Of a DNA stretch of 64,000 nt, positions 53,373 through 62,131 are shown piece by piece. Source of the stretch: Pseudomonas pudica (GTDB lineage: Bacteria > Pseudomonadota > Gammaproteobacteria > Pseudomonadales > Pseudomonadaceae); contig NZ_JADLJS010000013.1 in NCBI RefSeq assembly GCF_015680405.1, forward strand, positions 1 through 64,000. The letters are read 5' to 3'. Position 1 is the first letter of the stretch, and every line of letters starts with the position of its first letter. The position numbers and the translations under genes are program-made. Below the pieces are notes generated by a model. The model was not told the origin of the DNA. It saw only the letters and a program-made list of their open reading frames with translations, and did not search any database.

Positions 53373-54557
53373 ATGTGGTACAACGGCCTGCTCGACTTGT
53401 CGGCCTGGCAACTGGTCGGCATCACTTTGCTGATGACCCACGTGACCATTGTCAGCGTCACGGTCTACCTGCACCGCTACTCCGCGCACCGGGCCCTGGA
53501 GCTCAATGGCGCGCTCAAGCACTTCTTCCGTTTCTGGCTGTGGCTGACCACGGCGCAGAACACCCGCGAATGGACTGCCGTCCACCGCAAGCATCACGCC
53601 AAGTGCGAAACCCCCGACGACCCGCACAGCCCTGTGCACAAGGGCCTGAGTACGGTGCTGCGCAAAGGGGCCGAGCTCTATCGTGAAGAGGCACGCAACC
53701 CCGAGACCCTGCGCATTTACGGCAAGAACTGCCCGGACGACTGGATCGAGCGCAACCTCTACTCGCGCTACAAGCTGGGCGGCATCGCGCTGATGGCGGT
53801 GATCGACCTGCTGCTGTTCGGCACCATCGGCATCACCATCTGGGCAGTGCAGATGATGTGGATTCCGTTCTGGGCCGCCGGCGTGGTCAACGGCCTGGGG
53901 CATGCCCTCGGCTACCGCAACTTCGAGTGCCGCGACGCCGCCACCAACCTGGTGCCGTGGGGCATCGTGATCGGTGGCGAAGAGCTGCACAACAACCATC
54001 ACACCTACCCCAACTCGGCCAAGCTGTCGGTCAAGCGCTGGGAGTTCGACATGGGCTGGGCGTGGATCCGCCTGTTCTGCCTGCTGCGCCTGGCCAAGGT
54101 GCAGCGTGTGGCGCCCATCGCCCACCGGGTGGCCGGCAAGGCCAGCCTGGACATGGACACCGCCATGGCCATCCTCAACAACCGTTTCCAGATCATGGCC
54201 CAGTACCGCAAGCTGGTGATCGGCCCGCTGGTCAAGCAGGAACTGGCCCGCGTCGATGCCTCGCTGCGCCACCACTTCCGCCGCGCCAAGCGCCTGTTGT
54301 CGCGCGAGACCAGCCTGCTGGAAGACCGCCATCATGTGCGCATCGAGTCGATGCTCGCCCACAGCCAGGCGCTGAAGACCATCTACGAAAAACGCCTGGC
54401 CCTGCAGCAGATCTGGGCGCGTACCAGCGCCAACGGCCACGATATGCTGGCCGCCATGAAAGACTGGGTACACGAGGCGGAAACCAGCGGCATCCACGCC
54501 CTGCGAGACTTCGCGGCACAGCTCAAGACCTACTCCCTGCGCCCGACCGGCGCCTGA
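53373..54557 (+). CDS. Acyl-CoA/fatty acid desaturase (DesA-type)
   Basis: Membrane di-iron desaturase of 394 residues. The three histidine boxes are HRYSAH, HRKHH and HNNHH, giving the eight expected histidines, with membrane helices on each side. After the catalytic part (to about residue 245) come about 150 further residues, a helical, charged segment (LRHHFRRAKRLLSRETSLLEDRHH onward). Probably introduces a delta-9 double bond into membrane acyl chains. Confidence 0.88.
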   Translation: MWYNGLLDLSAWQLVGITLLMTHVTIVSVTVYLHRYSAHRALELNGALKHFFRFWLWLTTAQNTREWTAVHRKHHAKCETPDDPHSPVHKGLSTVLRKGAELYREEARNPETLRIYGKNCPDDWIERNLYSRYKLGGIALMAVIDLLLFGTIGITIWAVQMMWIPFWAAGVVNGLGHALGYRNFECRDAATNLVPWGIVIGGEELHNNHHTYPNSAKLSVKRWEFDMGWAWIRLFCLLRLAKVQRVAPIAHRVAGKASLDMDTAMAILNNRFQIMAQYRKLVIGPLVKQELARVDASLRHHFRRAKRLLSRETSLLEDRHHVRIESMLAHSQALKTIYEKRLALQQIWARTSANGHDMLAAMKDWVHEAETSGIHALRDFAAQLKTYSLRPTGA

Positions 54558-54699
54558 CCGCCGTTGATCGGCACGCCCGGTTTACGGGGCGTGCCGCCTG
54601 GAACTTCGCCCTCTCGTTCACACTCATATCTGGCACATCGCCCGCGTGGCGGGCCAGATGCTGGCCGCACGCTTTCACGCCGAGATCTGCTCCGTGCAC

Positions 54700-55686
54700 A
54701 TGGCCAAGAACATTCCAACGACACTGCCCGGCACCCCGCCTCCCGAAGCCGCCCAGACCCTGCTTGCGCTGCTCCACGCCCAAGGCGAGGTTGCCCGCCT
54801 GAGCGAGCGCGAGCAACTGTTCAGCTCGCTGCTCGACAGCGTCAACGCGGTGCTATGGGCCTTCGACTGGGAAACCCGTCAGGTGCTGTATGTCAGCCCC
54901 GCCTACGAGCGCATCTTCGGTCGCCCGGCCAGCCTGGTGCTGGCCGACTACAACGAGTGGCGCGACAGCATCTACCCCGACGACCTGGAGTTCGCCGAGC
55001 GCAGCCTGGCCCAGGTCCTGCTCAAGGGTTCGGTGGAAGACCGCGAATACCGAATCCTCAATGCCGAAGGTCAACTGCGCTGGCTGAGCGACAAGTGCTA
55101 CATCAACCAGCAACGCGATGGCGACCGGGTGATCATCGTCGGCATCGCCGAAGACATCACCGAGAAAAAGCAGCTCGAAGGTGAACTTCAGCGCCTGGCC
55201 ACCACCGACGTGCTGACCCAGAGCAGCAACCGTCGGCACTTTTTCGAATGCGCCCAGCAAGCCTTCGACAACGCCCGCGAAGACGGAACACCACTGGCCT
55301 TCCTGCTGCTGGACATCGACGACTTCAAGCGCATCAACGACAGCTACGGCCACCAGGAAGGCGACCAGGTGTTGCAGCAGATCGCTGATAGCGGCAAGGC
55401 TGTGCTACGCCGAGGTGACCTGTTCGGGCGCATTGGTGGCGAGGAGTTTGCGGCAGTGTTCCCGGGCTGCAGTGCCCAGGTCGCGGAGCAGATTGCCGAG
55501 CGCTTGCAGCGGCAGATCCAGCGGCTGAGCTTCAGCCATGGGGAGCAGACCTACGGCGTGACGGTTAGCCAGGGGGTGACCGGGCTGACGGACGATGACG
55601 CGGCGCTGGACAGCCTGTATGCCCGGGCCGATGCGGCGATGTACCAGGCCAAGCGGCAGGGCAAGAACCAGATCGTCCGCGGTTGA
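54700..55686 (+). CDS. PAS-GGDEF diguanylate cyclase
   Basis: A 328-residue cytosolic protein. A PAS/PAC pair (about residues 50-165) precedes the GGDEF domain with the active site IGGEEFA. The usual LTGLxNRR motif is changed to LTQSSNRR. No RxxD inhibitory site is evident before the active site. The ATG at 54700 is the best guess; an in-frame ATG at 54658 and a GTG at 54646 are possible, and no start has a strong ribosome binding site. It lies 142 bases after the desaturase gene, so it may share its transcript. Confidence 0.85.
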   Translation: MAKNIPTTLPGTPPPEAAQTLLALLHAQGEVARLSEREQLFSSLLDSVNAVLWAFDWETRQVLYVSPAYERIFGRPASLVLADYNEWRDSIYPDDLEFAERSLAQVLLKGSVEDREYRILNAEGQLRWLSDKCYINQQRDGDRVIIVGIAEDITEKKQLEGELQRLATTDVLTQSSNRRHFFECAQQAFDNAREDGTPLAFLLLDIDDFKRINDSYGHQEGDQVLQQIADSGKAVLRRGDLFGRIGGEEFAAVFPGCSAQVAEQIAERLQRQIQRLSFSHGEQTYGVTVSQGVTGLTDDDAALDSLYARADAAMYQAKRQGKNQIVRG

Positions 55687-55689
55687 GCC

Positions 55690-55810
55690 GTGGGGGTGCT
55701 ATGCACCCCAATCGGCGGCAAGCCCGCTCCCACAGGTACGGCGCAATCCTCCAGCCTTGTGCAGTACCTGTGGGAGCTGGCTTGCCGGCGATGGGCCGCA
55801 AAGCGGACCC
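55690..55810. repeat. REP pair of mixed type
   Basis: Left unit CAATCGGCGGCAAGCCCGCTCCCACAGG, right unit CCTGTGGGAGCTGGCTTGCCGGCGATGGG, so the two halves differ in stem and core. Between convergent genes. Confidence 0.85.
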
Positions 55811-55816
55811 AAAATC

Positions 55817-57076
55817 TCAGTTGGAAACCTCGGCCTCAGCCGACGGCGGCTCTTCCTGCGGCTTCACCTCCAGGTTCTCCACCTTACGCAACCGCCTCAG
55901 TTCCGGCAGGCCAAGCTTGAGCAGTCGAGCGGTCTTGCTGCTGGCCACCTTTTCCAGCCCCTGCTCGGCCGGCAGCCGCGCCAACTGCCCGGCCAGGTTC
56001 ATGGCCAGGATCTCGCGCGAATACACCCCGCCGCCCAGCTGGTAGATCGCCGCGATCAACTCGCGCAACCCCAGCGGCAACCGCCAGCGTGTACGTAGCG
56101 CCGAGCCGAATGCGGCCCCGAACTCATTGAGCGACAGCTGCACCTGGTCCTCATCCAGCTCGCCCCCGGCCAGCCGCCATTCCTGCAGGCAGCGCAGCAC
56201 CGCCAGGTCGCCCAGGCAATGCAGCAACCCCGCGCAATAACAACGCCCTTCGTCCAGCTCGAGCATGCGTGCCAAGGTGCGGCCATATTCGGCAGCGTGC
56301 AGCGACAACTCCCAGTAACGGGCCGCATGCTGCGCCAGCAGCGGGTCGCTGAGGCGCGCACTGCGCTTGAGGGTCATGCCCAGGATCAGGTTCATGCTCT
56401 GGGTGCTGCCAAGCTTGTTCAAGGCCTGCAGCAACGTCTGCACCGGTGCTTCGCGGTGCAGCGCTGCGCTGTTGGCCGCAGCGATCAGCACGGCGGTGAT
56501 CTGCGGGTCGCCCTGCACTTCCTCTTCGAGCACTTTCAGGTTCAGGCCCTGAGGGTTGAGCGCGCGCTTGATCGCCACTTGCACATCGGCCAGCAGCGGC
56601 CCGCCATCGGCGGTAGCGCGACGCTGTTCGAGGTAGGCCGGCAGGCTGGCACCAGCCTGCAAGGCGGGCACAGGGCAGGCGATCTCTTCGCCAACCGCCA
56701 GCAGCAGCTCTTCCAGGCGCTTGCGAAGGGTGTCCAGGTTCAGCGGCTTGCTCAGGTAGGCCGTGGGGTGCAGGGGCAATGCCTCGCGCACACTGGCACT
56801 GTCGCTGCGGTTGCTCATGAGGATGAATGGCAACCCCGGACCTTTGGCGCGCACCTTGCGCAACAGGTCGAGGCCATCGACGCCAGCCAGTTCGCGCGCG
56901 GCAATGATCAGGTCGGGTTTGCTGGACAGCGCACTCAACGCCTGCGAGCCGTCGGCGCAGACCTGAAGGCGGGCATCACAGCGCACGCTCAGGAGCATTT
57001 CGCTGAGCATGTCGCGTACCCAGGGGTCGCCCTCGACAATCAGTACGCTTGGTGGGGTGGGGTCTGCATCGTTCAT
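55817..57076 (-). CDS. HDOD protein with a degenerate receiver domain
   Basis: A 419-residue protein. Residues 9-130 form a CheY-like receiver fold (VLIVEGDPWV, then LSKPLN with the conserved lysine). At the phospho-acceptor position the sequence is PDLIIAAREL, with alanine (A60) where Asp is expected. An HDOD domain (about 150-340) and a basic/acidic tail follow. It cannot be phosphorylated in the usual way. CAGGAG precedes the ATG at 57076. It probably has a protein-binding signalling role, and the GGDEF gene nearby suggests a c-di-GMP link. Confidence 0.87.
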   Translation of the reverse strand: MNDADPTPPSVLIVEGDPWVRDMLSEMLLSVRCDARLQVCADGSQALSALSSKPDLIIAARELAGVDGLDLLRKVRAKGPGLPFILMSNRSDSASVREALPLHPTAYLSKPLNLDTLRKRLEELLLAVGEEIACPVPALQAGASLPAYLEQRRATADGGPLLADVQVAIKRALNPQGLNLKVLEEEVQGDPQITAVLIAAANSAALHREAPVQTLLQALNKLGSTQSMNLILGMTLKRSARLSDPLLAQHAARYWELSLHAAEYGRTLARMLELDEGRCYCAGLLHCLGDLAVLRCLQEWRLAGGELDEDQVQLSLNEFGAAFGSALRTRWRLPLGLRELIAAIYQLGGGVYSREILAMNLAGQLARLPAEQGLEKVASSKTARLLKLGLPELRRLRKVENLEVKPQEEPPSAEAEVSN

Positions 57077-57169
57077 CGCCAACTCCTGAATAGCCCTGAC
57101 ACACAGTCCGTCGCAGCTTCCTGAGCAAATCCTCCGACAACGATAGCGCCCCATGGCTTTCCTGGGCAC

Positions 57170-57198
57170 AAAAAAAAACCCGCCGAAGCGGGTTTTTT
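57170..57198. terminator. Bidirectional intrinsic terminator
   Basis: AACCCGC and GCGGGTT around CGAA, flanked by a run of A on the left and T on the right. It ends gabT, and also lies just upstream of the HDOD gene. Confidence 0.88.
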
Positions 57199-57213
57199 CT
57201 GAAGCACGTCACA

Positions 57214-58491
57214 TCAGGCGATTTCAGCGAAGCACTCTTCGATGATAGCCAGGCCTTTGTCCAGCAGAGCGTCTTCGGCGGTCAGCGGAACCAGGATACG
57301 CAGGACGTTGCCGTAGGTACCGCAGGACAGCAGGATCAGGCCCTTCTCGCGAGCCTTGGCGACAACCTGGCCAACGGCAGCAGCGTTCGGGGTGTGAGTG
57401 CCCTTCTCGAAGACTTCGACAGCGATCATCGAGCCCAGACCACGGACGTCGCCGATGATCGGGTACTTCTTCTGGATTTCGCGCAGGCCAGTGGTCAGGC
57501 GCTCACCCACAGCTTTGCTGCGGTCCAGCAGTTTCTCTTCTTCGAACACTTCGATCACGGCCAGGGCCGCGGCGCAAGCGATCGGCGAACCGGCGTAGGT
57601 ACCGCCGAGGCCGCCCGGAGCGATGGCGTCCATGTACTCGGCCTTGCCGCACACACCGGCCAGCGGGAAGCCGCCAGCGATGGATTTGGCGAAGGTGGTC
57701 AGGTCAGGCGCAACGCCCATCTGTTCCATCGCGAAGAAGGTGCCAGTACGGCCAGCGCCGGTCTGCACTTCGTCGGCGATCAGCAGGATGCCGTGCTGGT
57801 CGCACAGGGCGCGCAGGCGCTTCATCAGCTCTTTCGGCGCTGGCAGGAAGCCGCCTTCGCCTTGTACCGGCTCGAGGATGATCGCGGCGATGTCGCGTGG
57901 CTCGGCGTCGTTCTTGAAGATGCGCTCGACCGAGGCGATGGCGTCGTCAACGCTGATGCCGTGCAGTTCGCTCGGGAACAGGGCGCGGAAGATGCCACCT
58001 GGCATCAGGCCCATGCCAGCGGAGTACGGCACGACCTTGCCGGTCAGGCCCAGGGTCATCATGGTACGGCCGTGGTAGCCGCCGGTGAAGGCGATGACGC
58101 CAGCGCGGCCAGTGGCGGCACGGGCGATCTTGACGGCGTTTTCAACGGCTTCGGAGCCGGTGGTGACCAGCAGGGTCTTCTTGTCGAAGTCACCTGGAAC
58201 CAGCTTGTTGATCTTTTCGCACAGCTCTACATAGGGTTCGTAGGCCAGCACCTGGAAGCAGGTGTGGCTGACCTTGGTCAGCTGCTCTTGCACGGCCGCA
58301 ACCACTTTAGGGTGCAGGTGGCCGGTGTTCAGTACTGCGATGCCGCCGGCGAAGTCGATCAGTTCGCGGCCTTCAACGTCGATCACGGTCGAGTTCTTCG
58401 CGGTATCGACGAAGATCGGGTGGATCTGGCCAACGCCACGTGGGACGGCGGCGACACGACGTTGCATCAAGGATTCGTTGGTCTTGCTCAT
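57214..58491 (-). CDS. gabT: 4-Aminobutyrate aminotransferase
   Basis: PLP enzyme that converts GABA and 2-oxoglutarate to succinic semialdehyde and glutamate; some family members also use 5-aminovalerate. The 425-residue class III aminotransferase has D240 in LIADEVQTG and the PLP lysine K269 in TFAKSIAGG. GAGGGC precedes the ATG. It lies downstream of gabD in the same direction but a terminator separates the two, so it has its own promoter or depends on read-through. Confidence 0.95.
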   Translation of the reverse strand: MSKTNESLMQRRVAAVPRGVGQIHPIFVDTAKNSTVIDVEGRELIDFAGGIAVLNTGHLHPKVVAAVQEQLTKVSHTCFQVLAYEPYVELCEKINKLVPGDFDKKTLLVTTGSEAVENAVKIARAATGRAGVIAFTGGYHGRTMMTLGLTGKVVPYSAGMGLMPGGIFRALFPSELHGISVDDAIASVERIFKNDAEPRDIAAIILEPVQGEGGFLPAPKELMKRLRALCDQHGILLIADEVQTGAGRTGTFFAMEQMGVAPDLTTFAKSIAGGFPLAGVCGKAEYMDAIAPGGLGGTYAGSPIACAAALAVIEVFEEEKLLDRSKAVGERLTTGLREIQKKYPIIGDVRGLGSMIAVEVFEKGTHTPNAAAVGQVVAKAREKGLILLSCGTYGNVLRILVPLTAEDALLDKGLAIIEECFAEIA

Positions 58492-58610
58492 AATGCCCTC
58501 ATTGCGCCGGTCTGGAGTGGCGCTTTTATTCGGGGGTGGCTGGGAGTGCTCGCGAACAGTATTCGTTGATCGACTGCCGTGAACGCCCTGGCCACCAGGT
58601 ACTGCGATGT

Positions 58611-58650
58611 AAAAAAGGCCAGCGAGACGTCGCTCTCGCGCCCCGCTGGC
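58611..58650 (-). terminator. Intrinsic terminator of gabD
   Basis: On the minus strand GCCAGCG and CGCTGGC pair across a 19-base loop, followed by a T-run. It starts 25 bases past the gabD stop. Confidence 0.8.
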
Positions 58651-58674
58651 AGAGGTAAAGCCGTTACCTTGCGA

Positions 58675-60117
58675 TCAGACGCTGATGCACAGGTATTTGA
58701 TTTCGAGGTAGTCCTCGATACCGTACTTGGAACCTTCGCGGCCCAGGCCCGAAGCCTTGATGCCACCGAACGGTGCCACTTCGTTGGAGATCAGGCCGGT
58801 GTTGATACCTACCATGCCGTATTCCAGGGCTTCGGCAACACGGAACACACGGCTCATGTCGCGGGCGTAGAAGTACGAGGCCAGGCCGAACTCGGTGTCG
58901 TTGGACATGGCGATCACTTCGGCCTCGTCCTTGAAGCGGAACAGCGGCGCCAGCGGGCCGAAGGTCTCTTCCTTGGCGACGGCAGCGGTCTTCGGTACGT
59001 CGACCAGAATGGTCGGCTCGAAGAAGTTGCCTTCGATGATCTTGCCACCGGACAGCACCTTGGCGCCTTTTCCAACGGCGTCTTCGATGTGTTCCTGGAC
59101 CTTGGCGACAGCCTTGCCGTCGATCAGCGGGCCAGTGGTGGTGCCTTCTTCCAGGCCGTTACCGATCTTCAGCTTGGCAACAGCGGCGGCCAGCTTCTGG
59201 GCGAACGCGTCGTAGACACCGTCCTGCACGTAGATACGGTTGGCGCAGACGCAGGTCTGGCCGTTGTTGCGGTACTTGGAGATGATCGCGCCCTCGACCG
59301 CCTTGTCCAGGTCGGCGTCGTCGAACACGATGAACGGGGCGTTGCCACCCAACTCCAGGGAAACCTTCTTGATGTCCTTGGCGCATTCTTCCATCAGCTG
59401 GCGACCGATTTCGGTCGAGCCGGTGAAGGACAGCTTGCGGACCAGCGAGTTGCCGGTCAGTTCGCCGCCAACTTCGCCAGCGCTACCGGTAACCACGCTC
59501 AGCACGCCAGCCGGGATGCCGGCACGGTGGGCCAGTTCGACCAGGGCCAGGGCGGAATATGGGGTCTGCGAGGCAGGCTTGAGCACCATGGTGCAACCAG
59601 CGGCCAGGGCCGGGCCGGCTTTACGGGTGATCATGGCAGCCGGGAAGTTCCACGGGGTGATGGCCGCAGTAACGCCGATTGGCTGCTTGATGACGATCAG
59701 ACGCTTGTCTGGCTGGTGACCCGGGATGGTGTCGCCGTAGACGCGCTTTGCCTCTTCGGCGAACCACTCGATGAACGAAGCAGCGTAGGCGATCTCGCCC
59801 TTGGCTTCGGCCAGCGGCTTGCCTTGCTCGGTGGTCATCAGGCGAGCCAGGTCGTCCTGGTTCTCGATCATCAGTTCGAACCAGCGACGCAGCTTGGCCG
59901 AACGCTCTTTGGCGGTCAGGGCACGCCAGGCCGGCAGGGCCTTGTCGGCGGCTTCGATGGCGCGGCGGGTTTCCGCAGTGCCCATCTTCGGCACGGTACC
60001 GATGACTTCACCAGTGGCCGGGTTGGTGACCTTGATGGTCTGGCCGTTGTCCGCATCCAGCCACTCACCATTGATGTAGGCTTGCTGGCGGAACAACTGA
60101 GCGTCTTTGAGCTGCAT
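58675..60117 (-). CDS. gabD: Succinate-semialdehyde dehydrogenase (NADP+)
   Basis: Oxidises succinic semialdehyde to succinate, completing GABA breakdown. The 480-residue aldehyde dehydrogenase has the general base E255 in LELGGNAPF and the catalytic C289 in NGQTCVCANR, with TPWNFPAAM and FTGSTEIGR at the cofactor site. The ATG at 60117 with GGGAAG upstream gives the family length; the longer frame would add 13 residues. Confidence 0.96.
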   Translation of the reverse strand: MQLKDAQLFRQQAYINGEWLDADNGQTIKVTNPATGEVIGTVPKMGTAETRRAIEAADKALPAWRALTAKERSAKLRRWFELMIENQDDLARLMTTEQGKPLAEAKGEIAYAASFIEWFAEEAKRVYGDTIPGHQPDKRLIVIKQPIGVTAAITPWNFPAAMITRKAGPALAAGCTMVLKPASQTPYSALALVELAHRAGIPAGVLSVVTGSAGEVGGELTGNSLVRKLSFTGSTEIGRQLMEECAKDIKKVSLELGGNAPFIVFDDADLDKAVEGAIISKYRNNGQTCVCANRIYVQDGVYDAFAQKLAAAVAKLKIGNGLEEGTTTGPLIDGKAVAKVQEHIEDAVGKGAKVLSGGKIIEGNFFEPTILVDVPKTAAVAKEETFGPLAPLFRFKDEAEVIAMSNDTEFGLASYFYARDMSRVFRVAEALEYGMVGINTGLISNEVAPFGGIKASGLGREGSKYGIEDYLEIKYLCISV

Positions 60118-60170
60118 GTCGGCTTCCCGAATTGTTGATTGTTGAAAAGCGCCCAAGGCAGGGCATCGAG

Positions 60171-60188
60171 CGTTTGAAATCTCAAACG
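60171..60188. promoter_or_regulatory. Inverted repeat upstream of gabD
   Basis: CGTTTGA, 4 bases, TCAAACG, 55-70 bases before the gabD start, followed by a second small GTTC-GAAC repeat near 60213. Likely operator for a local regulator; no regulator gene is in the window. Confidence 0.4.
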
Positions 60189-60289
60189 AATGCTAAGCGG
60201 CTGCTGGGGTGTTGGACAATAGGCTGTTCGAAAAAAAGAACGAATGGTTGAACACCCTGGCGGAAATTTCATTATTTGCATAATGGCAA

Positions 60290-60375
60290 CCGGCCTCTTC
60301 GCGGGTAAACCCGCTCCCACAGGATGTCCACAGAATCCAGAATCTGTGTAGTACCCGCGAAGAGGCCAGTACAGG
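60290..60375. repeat. REP pair, right unit truncated
   Basis: The left unit is complete (CGGCCTCTTCGCGGGTAAACCCGCTCCCACAGG), but the right unit has lost its core and inner stem arm (CTGTGGGAGCGG), keeping only CCCGCGAAGAGGCC. The 320-base gap between gabD and the sulfotransferase gene holds this, the gabD promoter region and no gene. Confidence 0.8.
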
Positions 60376-60437
60376 TTAGACGAACGAGCTGAAGGAAATG
60401 AGATGGGAGGACCGACGGCCCTCCCGGAAGGGACGGA

Positions 60438-62114
60438 TCAGAAGGCCTTGGCCAGGTCGATCACCAAGGCGCGGTAACCCACACTGCCCGGCTGTCGGCT
60501 GTGCACCTTCAGCTCCACCAGCACCTCCTGGGTCCCGCGCCGCACCTCGTTGAGCACAGTGGTGGTCAGTTTCTCCGGGGTCAGGAAGTTCACCGACGCC
60601 GAGTAGATGAACTGGGTGTCGGTCTCCGGACGGTAGGCCACCACCGAAGTCACCGGGCTGTACCACTCGTCGCCGCGCTCCTTGCCATATTCCCACACCT
60701 GCTCGACCGTGCCCTTGGCCTCGTCGATGCGGTACTCCACCGCCCGGCTGTAGTTGCCGGTCAGCCTGGTCGGGGCAAAGTCGCGGCCCCAGCCGTTATC
60801 GAACACGGTCAGCGTGCCTTTGCCGGTCAGCCAGGCGGTGTGCTGGGTCCACGACCAGTCGAAGTCTTCGCTCGCCACCGGCGTCAGCACTTTCGCCCGC
60901 AGACGCTCAGGCCAGCCTTGAGGCGAGGCGAGAATCCACTTGACCTGTTTGTCGCGACCGATCTTCACCACGCCCTGGTGCCGTGCTGAAACGATGATGC
61001 TGTCGTCATCGGCGTCGTAGTCGATGGCATTGACGTGGGCCCAGTTACGCCCGGTGCCCACCCCGGGGGTGTCACCAAAGGGCAGGTCACCCTCGGCCAG
61101 TTCGTTGGCCAGCCGCTCGTCCTGTTTCTGTACCCCGGCCGGCAACTGGATGGCTGCCTTTCCCAGGGTTTCGAGCAGGTCGCCACGGTACGGGTCGAGG
61201 ATCTGGTTGAGGTCCCAGAAGTCCAGCACATCACCGGCCTCGTTGACCTCGATGATGTGGTCCCGGATCGAGCGCACGCGCTTGCCGTCGGGCCGGCGAT
61301 AGTCACTGGTGCCCACACGTAGCAAGTAGGTGCCATTGGCGGTCTCGCGGATTTCATGGGAAAAGTCGGCGAACTTGTCGGGCAGGCTGCGCTGCCAGAT
61401 ACGCCGGCCCAGCAGGTCGTACTTGGAGTAGGTCTGGCCCTGGCCCCAGATCAGCTTGCCATCGCGGGTTTGTTGGAAGCCCATGGTGCCGCCCAGGCCA
61501 TCGCGGCGGTTGGAGTCGTGGATCTGCTCGATGTCCAGGTACCAGCGCACGTCGCCATTGCTGTCGGCGATCCAGTTGTTGCCCACCTGGTCCCATTCCG
61601 CCGCACCGCCCAGGGCATTCCACTTGAAGGCGCGCCCGCCCGGGATGTCCCCCTGCAGGTGGTTGAACAGGTACAGGCGCTTTTCAAAACCTGGCGCTAC
61701 CTTGACCGGCTGCACTTCAGGCAAGGCGGCGGTCTGCCTGGCCACCACCGGCAGGCGCACGGCCGGGGCGTAGATCTGGTACTGCTCGCGGATGCGCTCG
61801 CCGTCGAGCTTGTAGGTCACCTCCACATGGTTGACGTGGTCCGGGTACAGGCCGAATACCGGGATGCCGCCATAGGTCCACAACGAACGGTCGGACACCT
61901 CGTAGGCAATGTCCACACCGCGCTCGCCTCGCCCCAGCACGCGCACGTGCGCGGCACTCAGGCTGCGCCCTCCATCGCGAATGATCGCGGTCAGCGGCGC
62001 CAGGCGATACGGGTTGACCACCACGTCGCCGAGCAGCGCCTCGTCACGTTCGGGAACCTTGGCGGTCAGGCAGGCGCCTTCAGGCAATACAGGGGTTTCG
62101 GTCTTGGCATTCAT
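60438..62114 (-). CDS. Arylsulfate sulfotransferase (AssT-like)
   Basis: Moves a sulfate group from an aryl sulfate ester to another phenol, or possibly releases it. The 558-residue beta-propeller shows the ASST active-site residues: H253 in DFSHEIRE, H360 in WAHVNAIDYD, R378 in SARHQG and H425 in WTQHTAWL, spaced like the E. coli enzyme, whose reaction histidine is the last. Unlike the known periplasmic AssT it has no signal peptide and only one Cys, so no DsbL-type disulfide. It has just one internal Met. AAGGAG precedes the ATG at 62114. It follows the TonB receptor gene by 17 bases. Probably cytosolic. Confidence 0.85.
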   Translation of the reverse strand: MNAKTETPVLPEGACLTAKVPERDEALLGDVVVNPYRLAPLTAIIRDGGRSLSAAHVRVLGRGERGVDIAYEVSDRSLWTYGGIPVFGLYPDHVNHVEVTYKLDGERIREQYQIYAPAVRLPVVARQTAALPEVQPVKVAPGFEKRLYLFNHLQGDIPGGRAFKWNALGGAAEWDQVGNNWIADSNGDVRWYLDIEQIHDSNRRDGLGGTMGFQQTRDGKLIWGQGQTYSKYDLLGRRIWQRSLPDKFADFSHEIRETANGTYLLRVGTSDYRRPDGKRVRSIRDHIIEVNEAGDVLDFWDLNQILDPYRGDLLETLGKAAIQLPAGVQKQDERLANELAEGDLPFGDTPGVGTGRNWAHVNAIDYDADDDSIIVSARHQGVVKIGRDKQVKWILASPQGWPERLRAKVLTPVASEDFDWSWTQHTAWLTGKGTLTVFDNGWGRDFAPTRLTGNYSRAVEYRIDEAKGTVEQVWEYGKERGDEWYSPVTSVVAYRPETDTQFIYSASVNFLTPEKLTTTVLNEVRRGTQEVLVELKVHSRQPGSVGYRALVIDLAKAF

Positions 62115-62131
62115 GGCATAGCTCCTTGTGC

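Noticed and set aside
58579..60138. A 519-codon frame antisense to gabD
   Set aside because: Shadow frame; GabD is complete on the other strand with all catalytic residues.
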